A DNA stretch of 64,000 nucleotides from Sphingomonas aurantiaca (lineage in GTDB: Bacteria; Pseudomonadota; Alphaproteobacteria; Sphingomonadales; Sphingomonadaceae): positions 1 through 64,000 of the forward strand of contig NZ_QAOG01000006.1 in the NCBI RefSeq assembly GCF_003050705.1. The letters are read 5' to 3'. Positions 17,902 to 27,756 of this stretch are shown piece by piece (position 1 is the stretch's first letter; every line of letters begins with the position of its first letter). The translations under genes and the position numbers were made by a program. Under the pieces are notes generated by a model. It was not told where the DNA came from and did not search any database. It saw only the letters and a program-made list of their open reading frames with translations.

Positions 17902-18115
17902 ATCATGTCGTCCGATTGGTGAATTGTGCGGCTATACATGCTCGGAAATGCGTTTTCGCGCAATGAAGTAAAGCTTGCAGGGTGCAAGTCATTGATGGCG
18001 TGGGGGGTGCTCGGCCAGCGCATCTAACCGAAGAAACCGAACCGACCGCCGATTTCTGTCCCGTCCGGTAACGATTGTTATGGCATACAGACTGCCTCTT
18101 TGCCATGAGCCGACG

Positions 18116-18301
18116 ATGGATATTCCCTTGCGTCTGATCATTGCATTTTCAATTATCGCTGCCGGTGTCGTAATCGCCATACCCGTTCTGGTCGTGTTCA
18201 CGCGGCGCCGCCGGGCCGACCGGTTGCGGCGCCGCGGCGTCAAGAGCTACAACCGCACGGCCGGCGCCGCACCGGCTGCCGCGCCGTCGAACCGTCAATA
18301 G
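18116..18301 (+). CDS. small membrane protein
   Basis: 61 residues from the ATG at 18116: an N-terminal helix (LRLIIAFSIIAAGVVIAIPV) followed by an Arg-rich stretch (FTRRRRADRLRRRG) and a Ala/Pro tail. This is a single-span inner-membrane protein with a positively charged cytoplasmic side. No family recognised. Its end overlaps the convergent dehydrogenase by seven bases. Confidence 0.5.
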   Translation: MDIPLRLIIAFSIIAAGVVIAIPVLVVFTRRRRADRLRRRGVKSYNRTAGAAPAAAPSNRQ

Positions 18302-19233
18302 CCTTCGCGCAGATCGGCCACGTTCTTCATCGGCGCATCCGCGAGGAACGCGTCGAGGTTCTCGAGGAACAGCGCAGCGCCGCGTTTGAACATCGTCGTC
18401 TGGCTTCGGCCGGACATGTGCATCGTCACGATCGCATTGGGCGCGGTCCACAGCGGGTGACTGGCGGGCAGGGGTTCGGGATGCGTCGGGTCGAGGAACG
18501 CGCCGGCGATCGATCGGTCCGCCAGCGCCGCGCATAACGCGTCGTCGTCGATCATGTCCCCGCGCGCGATATTGATCAGCCAGGCCGATGGCTTCATCCC
18601 CGCGAGTTCGTCGGATCCGATCATCGCCGCCGTCGCGCCGGTCGACGGCGCGGCAAGGATCACCCAGTCGAACGTGCCGAGCCGGTCGCGCCACGCGTCC
18701 GCGGTGATCGTGCCGTCGCGACCGGTCCGCGTGACTCCCGTGACGTCGACGCCGAACGCCGCGAGCCGATCCCCGATCATCCGGCCGATCGTGCCATAGC
18801 CGATGACCAGCGCCTTCGTCCCGTCGAGTTCGATCTTGCCGGGGGCATCCTTCAGCCACGCCTGCCGGTCATAGGCGCGCAGCACCGTATCGAACCGCTT
18901 GGCGGCAACCAGCACGCCCATCACCGCATATTCCGCCACCGTGACCGCGTTGATCCCCGCGCCATTGGTTAGCGTGACCCCCTTGGCGCTCAGCAGGTCG
19001 AGCGGAAATGCGTCGAGCCCTGCGTAGATCGTCGAGACCCAGGCCAGTCGCGGGCCCGCCGCGCGGAGTGCCTCGGCGACGAGCTCGGTCGGCTGCATGT
19101 CGACCCAGGCGATGTCCGCATCGGCGATCATCGCCTTCGCGTCGGCGGGCGTCGCGAACCACGCCGCCTCGAGCGTATCGGGCAGATGCGGTTCGAGAAG
19201 CGGGCGGGCGGCAAGTGGAAGGACGGCTTTCAT
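18295..19233 (-). CDS. D-2-hydroxyacid dehydrogenase
   Basis: 312 residues. NAD(P)-dependent oxidoreductases of this family reduce 2-ketoacids such as glyoxylate or hydroxypyruvate. The NAD motif is GYGTIGR (~147), the catalytic Arg is in 'NIARGD', and the His region reads 'VTMHMSG'. The sequence 'TLTNGAGINAVTVAEYAVMG' matches the substrate-domain hinge. A proven substrate cannot be named. It begins 94 bases beyond the next gene's 3' end and is probably transcribed alone. Confidence 0.88.
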   Translation of the reverse strand: MKAVLPLAARPLLEPHLPDTLEAAWFATPADAKAMIADADIAWVDMQPTELVAEALRAAGPRLAWVSTIYAGLDAFPLDLLSAKGVTLTNGAGINAVTVAEYAVMGVLVAAKRFDTVLRAYDRQAWLKDAPGKIELDGTKALVIGYGTIGRMIGDRLAAFGVDVTGVTRTGRDGTITADAWRDRLGTFDWVILAAPSTGATAAMIGSDELAGMKPSAWLINIARGDMIDDDALCAALADRSIAGAFLDPTHPEPLPASHPLWTAPNAIVTMHMSGRSQTTMFKRGAALFLENLDAFLADAPMKNVADLREGY

Positions 19234-19327
19234 CCGCCCAGCATCGCGAGCGCGCGTGGACTGTCAAGCGCAACGCCTTCGCCCCGTACGCCCACAACCC
19301 GCCACACACCGCCGCCGATCGCCGGCG

Positions 19328-22300
19328 TCATTGGCCGCTGACCGCAACGACATTGTCGTCACCGTTCCTGTCGACATACAGGTTATACGGATCGACGCCG
19401 GCAAACGCCGGCTTGCGGCGAGAGACGATCCGGATCGTCTGTTCGCCCGACCGGATCGCCCGCCGATCCTTCGAAATGACGTCCTTCGCGGCAAAGCTGC
19501 CGAGCCCTGGCCGCTGGTCGAACAGGCCGACGTCGATCGTATCGGCGAGCGCGGCCTTCGTCTCGGCCCCCGCGCCGTTAGCATAGGCCTTCGCGGCCTG
19601 GATCGTCAGCACGGTCTCGTAGCTGCCATCCGGGCGCTTGTGCGTGACGGCGGCGGTGGTCTTGAGGTCGTAGACGGTGATCCGGTCGAGCAGGTCGACG
19701 ACCAGCTGCCGTTCCGCTGGCGTGCGTGCCAGCGACAGGAAGCCGTCGACCAGATCGAGCGAGCGCGGATAGGGTTTGCCCTTGAACCGATAGCGCGCGA
19801 GCAGCCCGCGCAGCATCGCGTTGACGCGCGCCTCGCCCAGCCGATCCTGGAGCAGGTACATCACCAGCGACCCCTTGCGATAATGGATATAGCCCTGGCT
19901 CTCGACACGATCGAGCGGGACTTCCTCGACGACCTCGCCGCCGCGCGATCGCAAATAGCTGTCGAGCTCGTACTTCAGGAAACGGCGGATCTTGTCGTCG
20001 CCATATTGGTGCTTCATCACCATCAGCGCCGAATATTGCGCCATCGTCTCGACCAGCATCGATCCGCCCTGCATGTCGGCGGAGACAAGCTGATGCCCCC
20101 AATATTGATGGCCAAGCTCGTGCGCGGTGACGTAGCTGACATAGTCGATCTTGGCGGTGTCGCGGTTGTCGGCGATGAACCCGATCCGTTCGGAATAGGG
20201 GATCGTGCCCGCGAACGCCTGCGCGTAGCTCGCATAGCCGGGATATTCGAGGATCCGGGCATAATCGAACTGATAGGGCCCGAAATTGGCGCGGTAATAG
20301 CGCAGCGACCGCTGCATGGCGTCGAGCATCCGATCGACGTTGAACGCGTGCTGCGGGTCGTAGAACACGCGTAGCGCGGTGCCGTCGACGCGCCGGCCTT
20401 TCTGCGCATAGGCCGCGGACTGCACCGAGAAGAAGGCGAGGATCGGTGCGGTCGAGACGTACCGGGCGGTACGGCGACCACCCGCGACGCTGTCCGACAC
20501 CAGCCGGCCGGGTGCGACCGGGACCTGGCCCGCAACCGTGGAGACCGTGATGTCCGAGCGGACCCATGGCGTATTGAACAGCAGGTTGCGGTCCTGCGCG
20601 GTGCGGTCTTCGAGCTTGGCGGGGCGGAGTTCAGGCACCAGGCCGTATTTACGCCGCTTGGAACGGTCCTGCAGCAGGCCGTCCTTGCTCATCCCGATCT
20701 GCGGCGAGAATTCGCGGTTCTCCAGAAAGGTGCCGTTGCCGACGACGCGCGTGTCGTCGCCATTGGCGACGAGGCCGCGCTGCCAGCGGGTGGCGTGGAA
20801 CGTCAGCGTACCGCGTGCGCCAGGCGCCAGCGGGGTCGCGAACCGGTAGATGCGGTATTGCAGGTCGGCGTCGTCCATCACCAGCGTCGCACCGGGAATG
20901 TCGACCGCGCCCAGCCGGGTCTTGTCGTCGGGCAGGCGCACGTGGAGATCGCGCACCGGCGCGCCGGTATCGTTGACGAACGCATACACGCCGTCCGCCT
21001 CGAGCCGACGCTGATCGGGATAGAGCGCGACGGCGAGCCGGATGTCGGTGACCGAAGGCTGCTTCACGCCGACATACCGCAGATACTTCTTCTCATAGGC
21101 GGCCAGGCGGGCCTCACCGTCCTGCTTGGTGCGATAGACGTTGAGGATGTCCATCTGGTGATACAGGAAACCGCCGGTCGCGACGGCCACCAGCAGCGCT
21201 GCCGCGAACACCAGGCCGGGCGCACCGAGAAGGCGGCCGGGCACCTGCGCAACGCGTACGCGCAGCCGCGTCTCGGTGCCGCGCCGCCAGAGCAGATGCG
21301 CCAGCACGCACAGCCCGAGCGCGATCGCCCCCCAATAGAGCCGCAGCCACCAGCCCCGCGCGCCACCGATCTGCGCGCCGTTCATGTCAGACAGCGTCAC
21401 CGTCCCGGCGCTGCCATATTGGTAGAGCGGGTGTTCGAAGCCGATAGAGGTCAGCGTGATCGTGCTGACGAGGTAGACGACCATGATCGCCCAACCGACA
21501 TATTTGTTCGGGCTCAGCGCCTGGACGAAGACCGCCAGCACCGCGAGGATCACCGCATCGACGGTCATTGGCAGCACCCACCACAGCGCATAATGGCCGA
21601 GCGCAAGATCGGTCTGGCCGCGCGCGAGCTGCACCGCGCAGGCCGTTGCCACCGCCACCACCGAGGTCGCGAACAGCACCCCGGTGATCGCGAGGACCTT
21701 CGGCGCGAGATACGCCCAGTTGGGCAGCGGGGTCGCATCGACGATCTCGTGCATCCCGCGCTCGCGGTCGCGCCAGACGAGTTCGCCCGCATAATAGATC
21801 GCGATGATCACCGGAATGATGCCGAACGCGCCCTCCAGCGTGCCGATCAGCGCGAAGGTCAGCGGGCGGAGCGCGGTGCCGTACATCTCGTTGGTGGCGA
21901 GCAGACCGGCGAGCGTGTTGAAGACGCCGATCAGCATCAGCACGAGGAACGCCGGGCTACGGAACACCAGCGTCATCTCGAACCGGCAACGTTCGCGAAG
22001 CCGTGTCCAGGCGGCCGCGGCGGGGCGGGCGGCGGGCAGGCGGTCGACCAGCACCGGCGCGGTGACCGCGAGCTTCTCGGTGGTGCGCCGTTGCTTGCGC
22101 AGCGCGCGTTTCGAGACCCGGCGCTCCGCGAACGAGAAGCGCGCATAGGCGATGCCGATCGCGACGAAACCGATCGCGATCGCGAACAGCCGGTTCCAGA
22201 CGAGGACGCCTGCGAAGCGCGGCAGTCCGGCATTGGCCTCGCTCGCGGTGAAGTAACGAGTCGTGGTGCCGAACGCGCCGAGCCCGAACGGCTCGAAATA

Positions 22301-22918
22301 GCTGCCGACCGCGCGCCATTCGGGCTTCGCCCGCAGCGCCACGTTCATCGCTAGGTAAAGCACGAGGAAGACGATGACGCCGAGATAGCTGTACATCATC
22401 GACCGCGTCATCGTAGCCACCGCGAAGAAGATCGCCGAGGTCATGAACACGCTCGGCATCGCCAGCAGGAAATAGGCATAGGCATAGTCGCCAAGCCGGT
22501 TCGGCCCGAGCTTCTCGGCATCGACCCACGGCATCAGCGATCCCAGCCAGATCGCCAGCGGGATGGCGGCGAAGGCGAGCGCGGCCGCCCCGAACGCGCC
22601 GAGGAACCGCGCGGTCAGGTAATCGAACTTGCTGACCCGGGTCGAGCGCACCATCGGCCCGAACCCGCTATCGTCGTCGCGGACGATCACGTTGGCGACG
22701 AACGCGGTCGTCACGAACATGAAGAACAGCGACATGATCAGATGGACCTGCGCGATCGCGACCGGCGCGTTCTTGTGGATGTTCGCGCCGCTGCCGATCT
22801 GGATCTGCTCGATCGTCATCGATCCGAAGCTGAGCAGGAAGAACAGGATCGCGACGGTCCAGAAGACCGGGTTGCGCAACTGATAGCGCAGCTCGAAGCG
22901 AGCGATCTGACCGAACAT
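19328..22918 (-). CDS. ABC transporter permease fused to M1-type aminopeptidase
   Basis: 1196 residues. The first ~600 form ABC-2-type permease sequence with about a dozen hydrophobic segments in two sets. A periplasmic region follows with the gluzincin motif HELGHQYWGHQ and the third zinc ligand Glu in 'LVETMAQYSALM', as in M1 aminopeptidases. Combined permease/M1 proteins are a known but uncharacterised family. The partner ATPase lies immediately upstream, overlapping by one base. The role is likely ATP-driven export with peptide trimming at the periplasmic face; the cargo is not visible. Confidence 0.88.
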   Translation of the reverse strand: MFGQIARFELRYQLRNPVFWTVAILFFLLSFGSMTIEQIQIGSGANIHKNAPVAIAQVHLIMSLFFMFVTTAFVANVIVRDDDSGFGPMVRSTRVSKFDYLTARFLGAFGAAALAFAAIPLAIWLGSLMPWVDAEKLGPNRLGDYAYAYFLLAMPSVFMTSAIFFAVATMTRSMMYSYLGVIVFLVLYLAMNVALRAKPEWRAVGSYFEPFGLGAFGTTTRYFTASEANAGLPRFAGVLVWNRLFAIAIGFVAIGIAYARFSFAERRVSKRALRKQRRTTEKLAVTAPVLVDRLPAARPAAAAWTRLRERCRFEMTLVFRSPAFLVLMLIGVFNTLAGLLATNEMYGTALRPLTFALIGTLEGAFGIIPVIIAIYYAGELVWRDRERGMHEIVDATPLPNWAYLAPKVLAITGVLFATSVVAVATACAVQLARGQTDLALGHYALWWVLPMTVDAVILAVLAVFVQALSPNKYVGWAIMVVYLVSTITLTSIGFEHPLYQYGSAGTVTLSDMNGAQIGGARGWWLRLYWGAIALGLCVLAHLLWRRGTETRLRVRVAQVPGRLLGAPGLVFAAALLVAVATGGFLYHQMDILNVYRTKQDGEARLAAYEKKYLRYVGVKQPSVTDIRLAVALYPDQRRLEADGVYAFVNDTGAPVRDLHVRLPDDKTRLGAVDIPGATLVMDDADLQYRIYRFATPLAPGARGTLTFHATRWQRGLVANGDDTRVVGNGTFLENREFSPQIGMSKDGLLQDRSKRRKYGLVPELRPAKLEDRTAQDRNLLFNTPWVRSDITVSTVAGQVPVAPGRLVSDSVAGGRRTARYVSTAPILAFFSVQSAAYAQKGRRVDGTALRVFYDPQHAFNVDRMLDAMQRSLRYYRANFGPYQFDYARILEYPGYASYAQAFAGTIPYSERIGFIADNRDTAKIDYVSYVTAHELGHQYWGHQLVSADMQGGSMLVETMAQYSALMVMKHQYGDDKIRRFLKYELDSYLRSRGGEVVEEVPLDRVESQGYIHYRKGSLVMYLLQDRLGEARVNAMLRGLLARYRFKGKPYPRSLDLVDGFLSLARTPAERQLVVDLLDRITVYDLKTTAAVTHKRPDGSYETVLTIQAAKAYANGAGAETKAALADTIDVGLFDQRPGLGSFAAKDVISKDRRAIRSGEQTIRIVSRRKPAFAGVDPYNLYVDRNGDDNVVAVSGQ

Positions 22919-23826
22919 CAGGCGGCTGCGAACTGGCTGGCGGTCGCTGCCGGTACGCGTCGCGACCGCGACAGCGTCGAGAAATACACATCCTCCAGCC
23001 CGCCATGCGCGGCGGTGAAGCCGTCGCCGGGGTCCTTGGGCGACAGGATGTGGATGATCGTCCGGCCCGCGAACAGCCGCGTCGAGATCACCTCATAATG
23101 GAGCTTTGCCGCGTCGAGTTCGTCGCGGCCGATCGTCTTGGCCCACACATGGCCGCGGGTCCGCTGGATCAGGTCGAGCGGCGCGCCCTCGAGCTGGATC
23201 CGTCCCGCCGCCAGCACCGCCATCCGCGGGCACAGATCGGCGACGTCCTCGACGATATGCGTCGACAGGATCACCACGACGTTTTCGCCGATCTCGGCCA
23301 GCAGGTTGAGGAAGCGGTTGCGCTCCTCGGGATCCAGCCCGGCCGTCGGTTCGTCGACGATGATCAGCCCGGGGTTGCCGATCAGCGCCTGCGCGATCCC
23401 GAACCGCTGGCGCATGCCGCCCGAAAAGCCGGCGATCGCCTTTTTGCGGACGGTCCACAGGTTGGTCTGGTTGAGCAAGGTCTCGACCGTCTCCTTGCGC
23501 TCGCGCGCGGAGGCGATGCCCTTCAGCACGGCCATGTGATCGAGCATGTCGTAGGCGGAGACGCGCGGATACACGCCGAAATCCTGTGGGAGATAGCCGA
23601 GCGTCTCGCGCAAAGCCTCCGGGTTGGCGATCACGTCGATGTCGCCGAACCGGATCGTGCCCGAGGTCGGGATCTGCAGCGTCGCCACCGTCCGCATCAG
23701 CGTCGACTTGCCCGCGCCATTGGGCCCGAGCAGCCCGAACATGCCGGTGGGGATGCTGAGCGTCACGTCGTCCAGCGCGCGCGTGCCATTGGCATAGACG
23801 TGCGTGACATTCACCAGATCGAGCAT
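22918..23826 (-). CDS. ABC transporter ATP-binding protein
   Basis: 302 residues. Walker A is GPNGAGKST, the signature is FSGGMRQR, Walker B ends 'LIIVDEPTAGLD' and the switch His is in 'STHIVED'. It pairs with the permease/M1 protein, whose start overlaps this stop, so the two form a translationally coupled transporter. It resembles ATPases of the ABC-2 export type. The long region after residue ~215 is the usual C-terminal extension of this class. Confidence 0.92.
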   Translation of the reverse strand: MLDLVNVTHVYANGTRALDDVTLSIPTGMFGLLGPNGAGKSTLMRTVATLQIPTSGTIRFGDIDVIANPEALRETLGYLPQDFGVYPRVSAYDMLDHMAVLKGIASARERKETVETLLNQTNLWTVRKKAIAGFSGGMRQRFGIAQALIGNPGLIIVDEPTAGLDPEERNRFLNLLAEIGENVVVILSTHIVEDVADLCPRMAVLAAGRIQLEGAPLDLIQRTRGHVWAKTIGRDELDAAKLHYEVISTRLFAGRTIIHILSPKDPGDGFTAAHGGLEDVYFSTLSRSRRVPAATASQFAAA

Positions 23827-24123
23827 GCAGGAACCCCCGTTCGTTTCGAAGCTGCAACGTACCGAGTGTATTGTCGATGTAAAGCACGCAGTTCAGTGCC
23901 CGCTGGATCCCAGTCTGCCGCCCGCGAGGCGCAGAATGGCCGAAACGTCAGCAGCTGGGGGTCGACTACGTATCTTGTTGAAATGCCACGGGCTTGTAAT
24001 GTGCCGATCGTATCGCGTTGGTGCGGCGTTCGTTCGCGACTAGGATGCAGCCAGTCGCGCGCCTCGGCCTTGGGCGAGGTCGGGTCTTCTGGTTATCGCG
24101 ACGATATGGGAAAAGGTAGGACG

Positions 24124-26337
24124 GTGGCGGGGGCGTTTGCATTCTTGGGGAGCGGCGGCGGCCTTGCGGCACTGATCGGCGCAACCGACTGGTCCTTGAC
24201 CGCACTTGGTCCGGTCGAGGCGTGGCCGCACCCGCTCAAGACCGCGACCGCGATCATCCTGCGCGCGCCGGTGCCGATGGCGCTGCTTTGGGGCACCGAT
24301 GGCGTGATGCTCTACAACGACGCGTTCGCGGCGGTGATCGGCGCGCGGCATCCCGGCTCGCTCGGCGCGAAGGTCGCGGATGCGTGGCCCGAGGCCCGCG
24401 CGTTCAACGAGCATGTCCTGCGGGTCTGTCTTGCAGGCGAGACGCTGTCGTTTGCGCGGCAGGACATGACGGAGTATTTCCCGAAACGGGACGAGCCAGT
24501 CTTTCTCGACCTGAACTATTCGCCGGTGCTCGACGAGCACGGCGTCGCGGGCGGCGTGCTGGCGGTCATCGTCGAGACGACCGACGCGGTCCTCGCCGAG
24601 CGCGGCCTGAGAGGCGAAACGCACACGCTCGAGACGCTCAACCTCACGGGCGCGGCACTGGCCGCGGAGCTTGAGCTCGAACCGCTGATCCAGATGGTGA
24701 CCGATGCGGGCGTAAAGCTGACCGGCGCACAGTTCGGCGCATATTTCCACAATTTGATGGATGAGACAGGCGAGAAGCTCCATCTGTTCACGCTGACGGG
24801 TGCGGAGCGGGCGGCGTTCGAGAGACTCGGCCGGCCGCGCGCTACCGCGGTGTTCGGCCCGACCTTCCGCAACGAGGGCGTGATCCGTTCCGACGACATC
24901 CTCGCCGACCCTCGCTACGGGCGCAGCGCGCCGCATTACGGCATGCCGAAGGGCCATCTCCCGGTGCGCAGCTATCTGTCGGTACCGGTGACGTCGCGGT
25001 CGGGCACGGTGCTGGGCGGGTTGCTGTTCGGCCACTCGGATGTCGCGCGGTTCACCGAACGGCATGAGCGGTTGCTGGTCGGAATCGCGGCGCAGGCGGC
25101 GATCGCGATCGACAATGCGCGGCTGTTCAAGGCGGTTCAGGACGTCAACGACACGCTCGAACAGCGCGTCGCCGAGCGCACGCTCGAGCTGACCGAGGCG
25201 CATGACGCGCTGCGCCAGGCGCAGAAGATGGAGACGCTGGGCCAGCTCACCGGCGGCATCGCGCATGACTTCAACAACCTGCTGACGGTGATCCGCGGCT
25301 CGACGGATCTGCTCAAGCGATCGGGGCTGAGCGAGGATCGGCGAACGCGCTACATCACCGCGATCGCGGATACCGCAGACCGCGCGACGAAGCTGACGAA
25401 CCAGTTGCTGGCGTTTGCCCGGCGGTCGTCGCTGACGCCGACCGTGCTCGATGCGCGGACGATCGTGCGCGGGATGACCGACATGATCGTGACGCTGTCG
25501 GGGGCGTTTATCGATGTGTCGATGCGGCTGCCCGACGAGGCGTGCCTGGTGAACGCCGATGCCAGCCAGCTCGAGACCGCGATCGTCAACCTGGCGGTCA
25601 ATGCGCGCGATGCGATGCGCCAGCGGGGAAGCCTGACGATCGACGTCGACACCGCGCAGCGGATCCCGGCGGTACGCGGTCACGCGGCGCGGACCGGCGA
25701 TTTCGTCAGGATCGCGATCCGCGATACCGGCACCGGGATCGATCCTGCACATATCGAGCATATCTTTGAACCGTTCTTCACGTCGAAGGCGGTCGGCCAC
25801 GGTACCGGGCTGGGGCTGTCGCAGGTGTTCGGCTTCGTCAAGCAATCGGGTGGCGAGGTGATCGTCGACAGCGTCCCCGGCGAGGGCGCGGTGTTCGCGC
25901 TGTATCTGCCGCGCGAACGCGATGCCGGCGCGATGACGCTCGATCCGGTGCTGGCCGCCTGTCCCGACCAGGGGCCGCTGCATATCCTGGTGGTCGAGGA
26001 CAATCCCGATGTTGGCGCGTTCGCGATCTCCGCGCTCGCCGATCTGGGGCACGCGATCGTGTTCGCGCGCGATGCCGAGGAGGCGCTCGATCTGCTCGAG
26101 GCGCACGCGGTGGGCTTCGACGTGGTCTTTTCGGACGTGATGATGCCGGGCATGACCGGGATCGAGCTCGGGCGCGAAATCCGCCGGCGCTATCCCGGGA
26201 CCGCGATCCTGCTGACCAGCGGCTATAGCGAGGTCATCTCGCGCGAAGGAGCGCACGGGTTCGACCTGTTGCGGAAACCCTATTCGATGGGCGAACTCGC
26301 CGCCGCGCTCCGCACCGCAACCGCGACTTCCAGCTAG
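24124..26337 (+). CDS. hybrid sensor histidine kinase (PAS-GAF-HisKA-HATPase-REC)
   Basis: 737 residues, no membrane segment, so a cytoplasmic sensor. Order: PAS-like domain (~20-150, '[15 protein letters not shown]'), GAF (~165-335), coiled linker, HisKA with [11 protein letters not shown] (His381), HATPase (N box '[10 protein letters not shown]', 'DTGTGID', '[11 protein letters not shown]') and a receiver (acidic pocket 'VVEDN', Asp671 in 'SDVMMPG'). The start is probably GTG at 24124, with AAAAGG seven bases upstream; the ATG at 24106 lacks such a site. Its stop shares the bases CTAG with the convergent ABC1-family gene. It is a paralogue of the kinase at 27757-30876. Confidence 0.88.
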   Translation: MAGAFAFLGSGGGLAALIGATDWSLTALGPVEAWPHPLKTATAIILRAPVPMALLWGTDGVMLYNDAFAAVIGARHPGSLGAKVADAWPEARAFNEHVLRVCLAGETLSFARQDMTEYFPKRDEPVFLDLNYSPVLDEHGVAGGVLAVIVETTDAVLAERGLRGETHTLETLNLTGAALAAELELEPLIQMVTDAGVKLTGAQFGAYFHNLMDETGEKLHLFTLTGAERAAFERLGRPRATAVFGPTFRNEGVIRSDDILADPRYGRSAPHYGMPKGHLPVRSYLSVPVTSRSGTVLGGLLFGHSDVARFTERHERLLVGIAAQAAIAIDNARLFKAVQDVNDTLEQRVAERTLELTEAHDALRQAQKMETLGQLTGGIAHDFNNLLTVIRGSTDLLKRSGLSEDRRTRYITAIADTADRATKLTNQLLAFARRSSLTPTVLDARTIVRGMTDMIVTLSGAFIDVSMRLPDEACLVNADASQLETAIVNLAVNARDAMRQRGSLTIDVDTAQRIPAVRGHAARTGDFVRIAIRDTGTGIDPAHIEHIFEPFFTSKAVGHGTGLGLSQVFGFVKQSGGEVIVDSVPGEGAVFALYLPRERDAGAMTLDPVLAACPDQGPLHILVVEDNPDVGAFAISALADLGHAIVFARDAEEALDLLEAHAVGFDVVFSDVMMPGMTGIELGREIRRRYPGTAILLTSGYSEVISREGAHGFDLLRKPYSMGELAAALRTATATSS

Positions 26338-27674
26338 GCCGGCTCCGCGCAATAGGCGGCGACCATCGACCGGATGTCGACACGGGCCTTCAGCCGCGCG
26401 GCCAGCAGCGCGGTGCCGCTGATCTTGCGCTGGACGAACAGCGTGTCGATCGGCGGAAGGTGCCACGTCTCGCGGTCGCGCGCGATCTCGGTGCCCTGTT
26501 CGCGCAGCACGCCGACGAACGCACGATCGCCGAAATCGAACGGGCCAGGCTTGGCGAGTTCCCCCAGGATCACATCGATCATCCGGTCGACCAGCGCCCG
26601 ATGCCGCTCGACCGCCGCCTCGCCGAGGAAGCCGGCGGCGACCGCAGCCTCGCGCACCGCATCGCGGTCCCCCGCGAGCGCCGCGGCAAGCAGGCGGCGA
26701 TAGCGTTCGCCGGTTTCGGCGGGGAGGGGGCGGGCCGCGCCGAAATCGAGCAGGACGAGGCGTTGCGTGTCGGGCTGCCAGCGGTAATTGGCGAAGTTCG
26801 GGTCGGTCTGCATCAGTCGCCATTCAAACAACTCGCGCAAAACCAGCGACACGAGATCGTGCATGACGCGGTCGCGCGCCTCTTGCGGCGCGGTTTCGAG
26901 CGATTCGACGGGAACGCCGGTAACGAAGCTCATCGCGAGGACGCGCGGTGTCGTCAGCTCGGACACCAGCGAAGGCACGACGAACGCACTCTCGCCCTCC
27001 AGCAATGCGCCATAGCGTTCAAGCATCGTCGCTTCGCGCAGATAGTCCGCCTCCTCGTGCAGCTGGCGCTTTGCCTCGCCCAGCAACGGCGCGATATCGA
27101 GCGACTTGGGCATCAACCCGGACACGCGCAGCAACGTCGCGACATTGTCGACATCGGCGTCGATGCTGTCCTTCACGCCGGGATACTGGACCTTGATCGC
27201 CAGCTCGGCACCGTCGGGAAGGCGTGCGCGGTGGACCTGTCCGATCGAGGCGGCGGCAACCGGATGCGCCTGGAAATGCGCGAACCGGCGGCGCCAGTCC
27301 TTGCCCCATTCGGCGGCGAGCACGCGATCGAGCTGCTGCGGCGGCATGTGGTGCGCGTTGTTGCGCAGCTTGGCGAGGATCGTCGCGAGCTCGGGCGGGA
27401 GCATGTCGCCCGCGTCCATCGAGATCATCTGGCCAAGCTTCATCGCCGCGCCGCGCAGGTGCGAGAGCTGGTCGGCGACGCGGGTGGCGTTGGCGGGGGT
27501 CAGCAGCAGGTCGCCCATGCTCGGCCGTTCGCCGCTGGCCAGCCGCCGCGCGCCCTCGGCGACGACGCCGCCCGCAACCCCGCCCGCAAGCCGCCCGAAG
27601 ACGCCCAGTCGCGCGAGGCGCCCACTGGGGATGGCACGCCCTGCACTGGCCTTGGCACCGCGGTCTTCGGTCAC
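26334..27674 (-). CDS. ABC1/UbiB-family atypical kinase
   Basis: 446 residues. Family hallmarks are the 'KLGQMISMDAG' (KxGQ) motif, the Ala-rich loop 'AAASIGQVHRARL', the Lys in 'ELAIKVQYPG', and 'QTDPNFANYRW…LLDFGAARPL' supplying metal ligands. UbiB-type proteins are ATPases or kinases needed for ubiquinone synthesis; this paralogue could instead act on another lipid. The GTG at 27674 follows AAGGA and gives MTEDRGAKAS…; a TTG at 27704 is an alternative without a good ribosome site. It lies between two histidine kinases. Confidence 0.88.
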   Translation of the reverse strand: MTEDRGAKASAGRAIPSGRLARLGVFGRLAGGVAGGVVAEGARRLASGERPSMGDLLLTPANATRVADQLSHLRGAAMKLGQMISMDAGDMLPPELATILAKLRNNAHHMPPQQLDRVLAAEWGKDWRRRFAHFQAHPVAAASIGQVHRARLPDGAELAIKVQYPGVKDSIDADVDNVATLLRVSGLMPKSLDIAPLLGEAKRQLHEEADYLREATMLERYGALLEGESAFVVPSLVSELTTPRVLAMSFVTGVPVESLETAPQEARDRVMHDLVSLVLRELFEWRLMQTDPNFANYRWQPDTQRLVLLDFGAARPLPAETGERYRRLLAAALAGDRDAVREAAVAAGFLGEAAVERHRALVDRMIDVILGELAKPGPFDFGDRAFVGVLREQGTEIARDRETWHLPPIDTLFVQRKISGTALLAARLKARVDIRSMVAAYCAEPA

Positions 27675-27756
27675 GTCGCATCCTTCATCGGCCGCGAAGC
27701 GCAACCCTGATGCGGGATATGGGGCGCTGTCTCAGGCGATCAATCAGCGCCAATCG

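Noticed and set aside
23005..24105. Upstream extension of the first histidine-kinase frame
   Set aside because: It lies antisense to the ABC ATPase gene and shows no domain; the kinase starts near 24124.
24040..26823. A 927-codon frame antisense to the histidine kinase
   Set aside because: Low-complexity Arg/His/Asp composition and no domain; the sense strand is a complete hybrid kinase.
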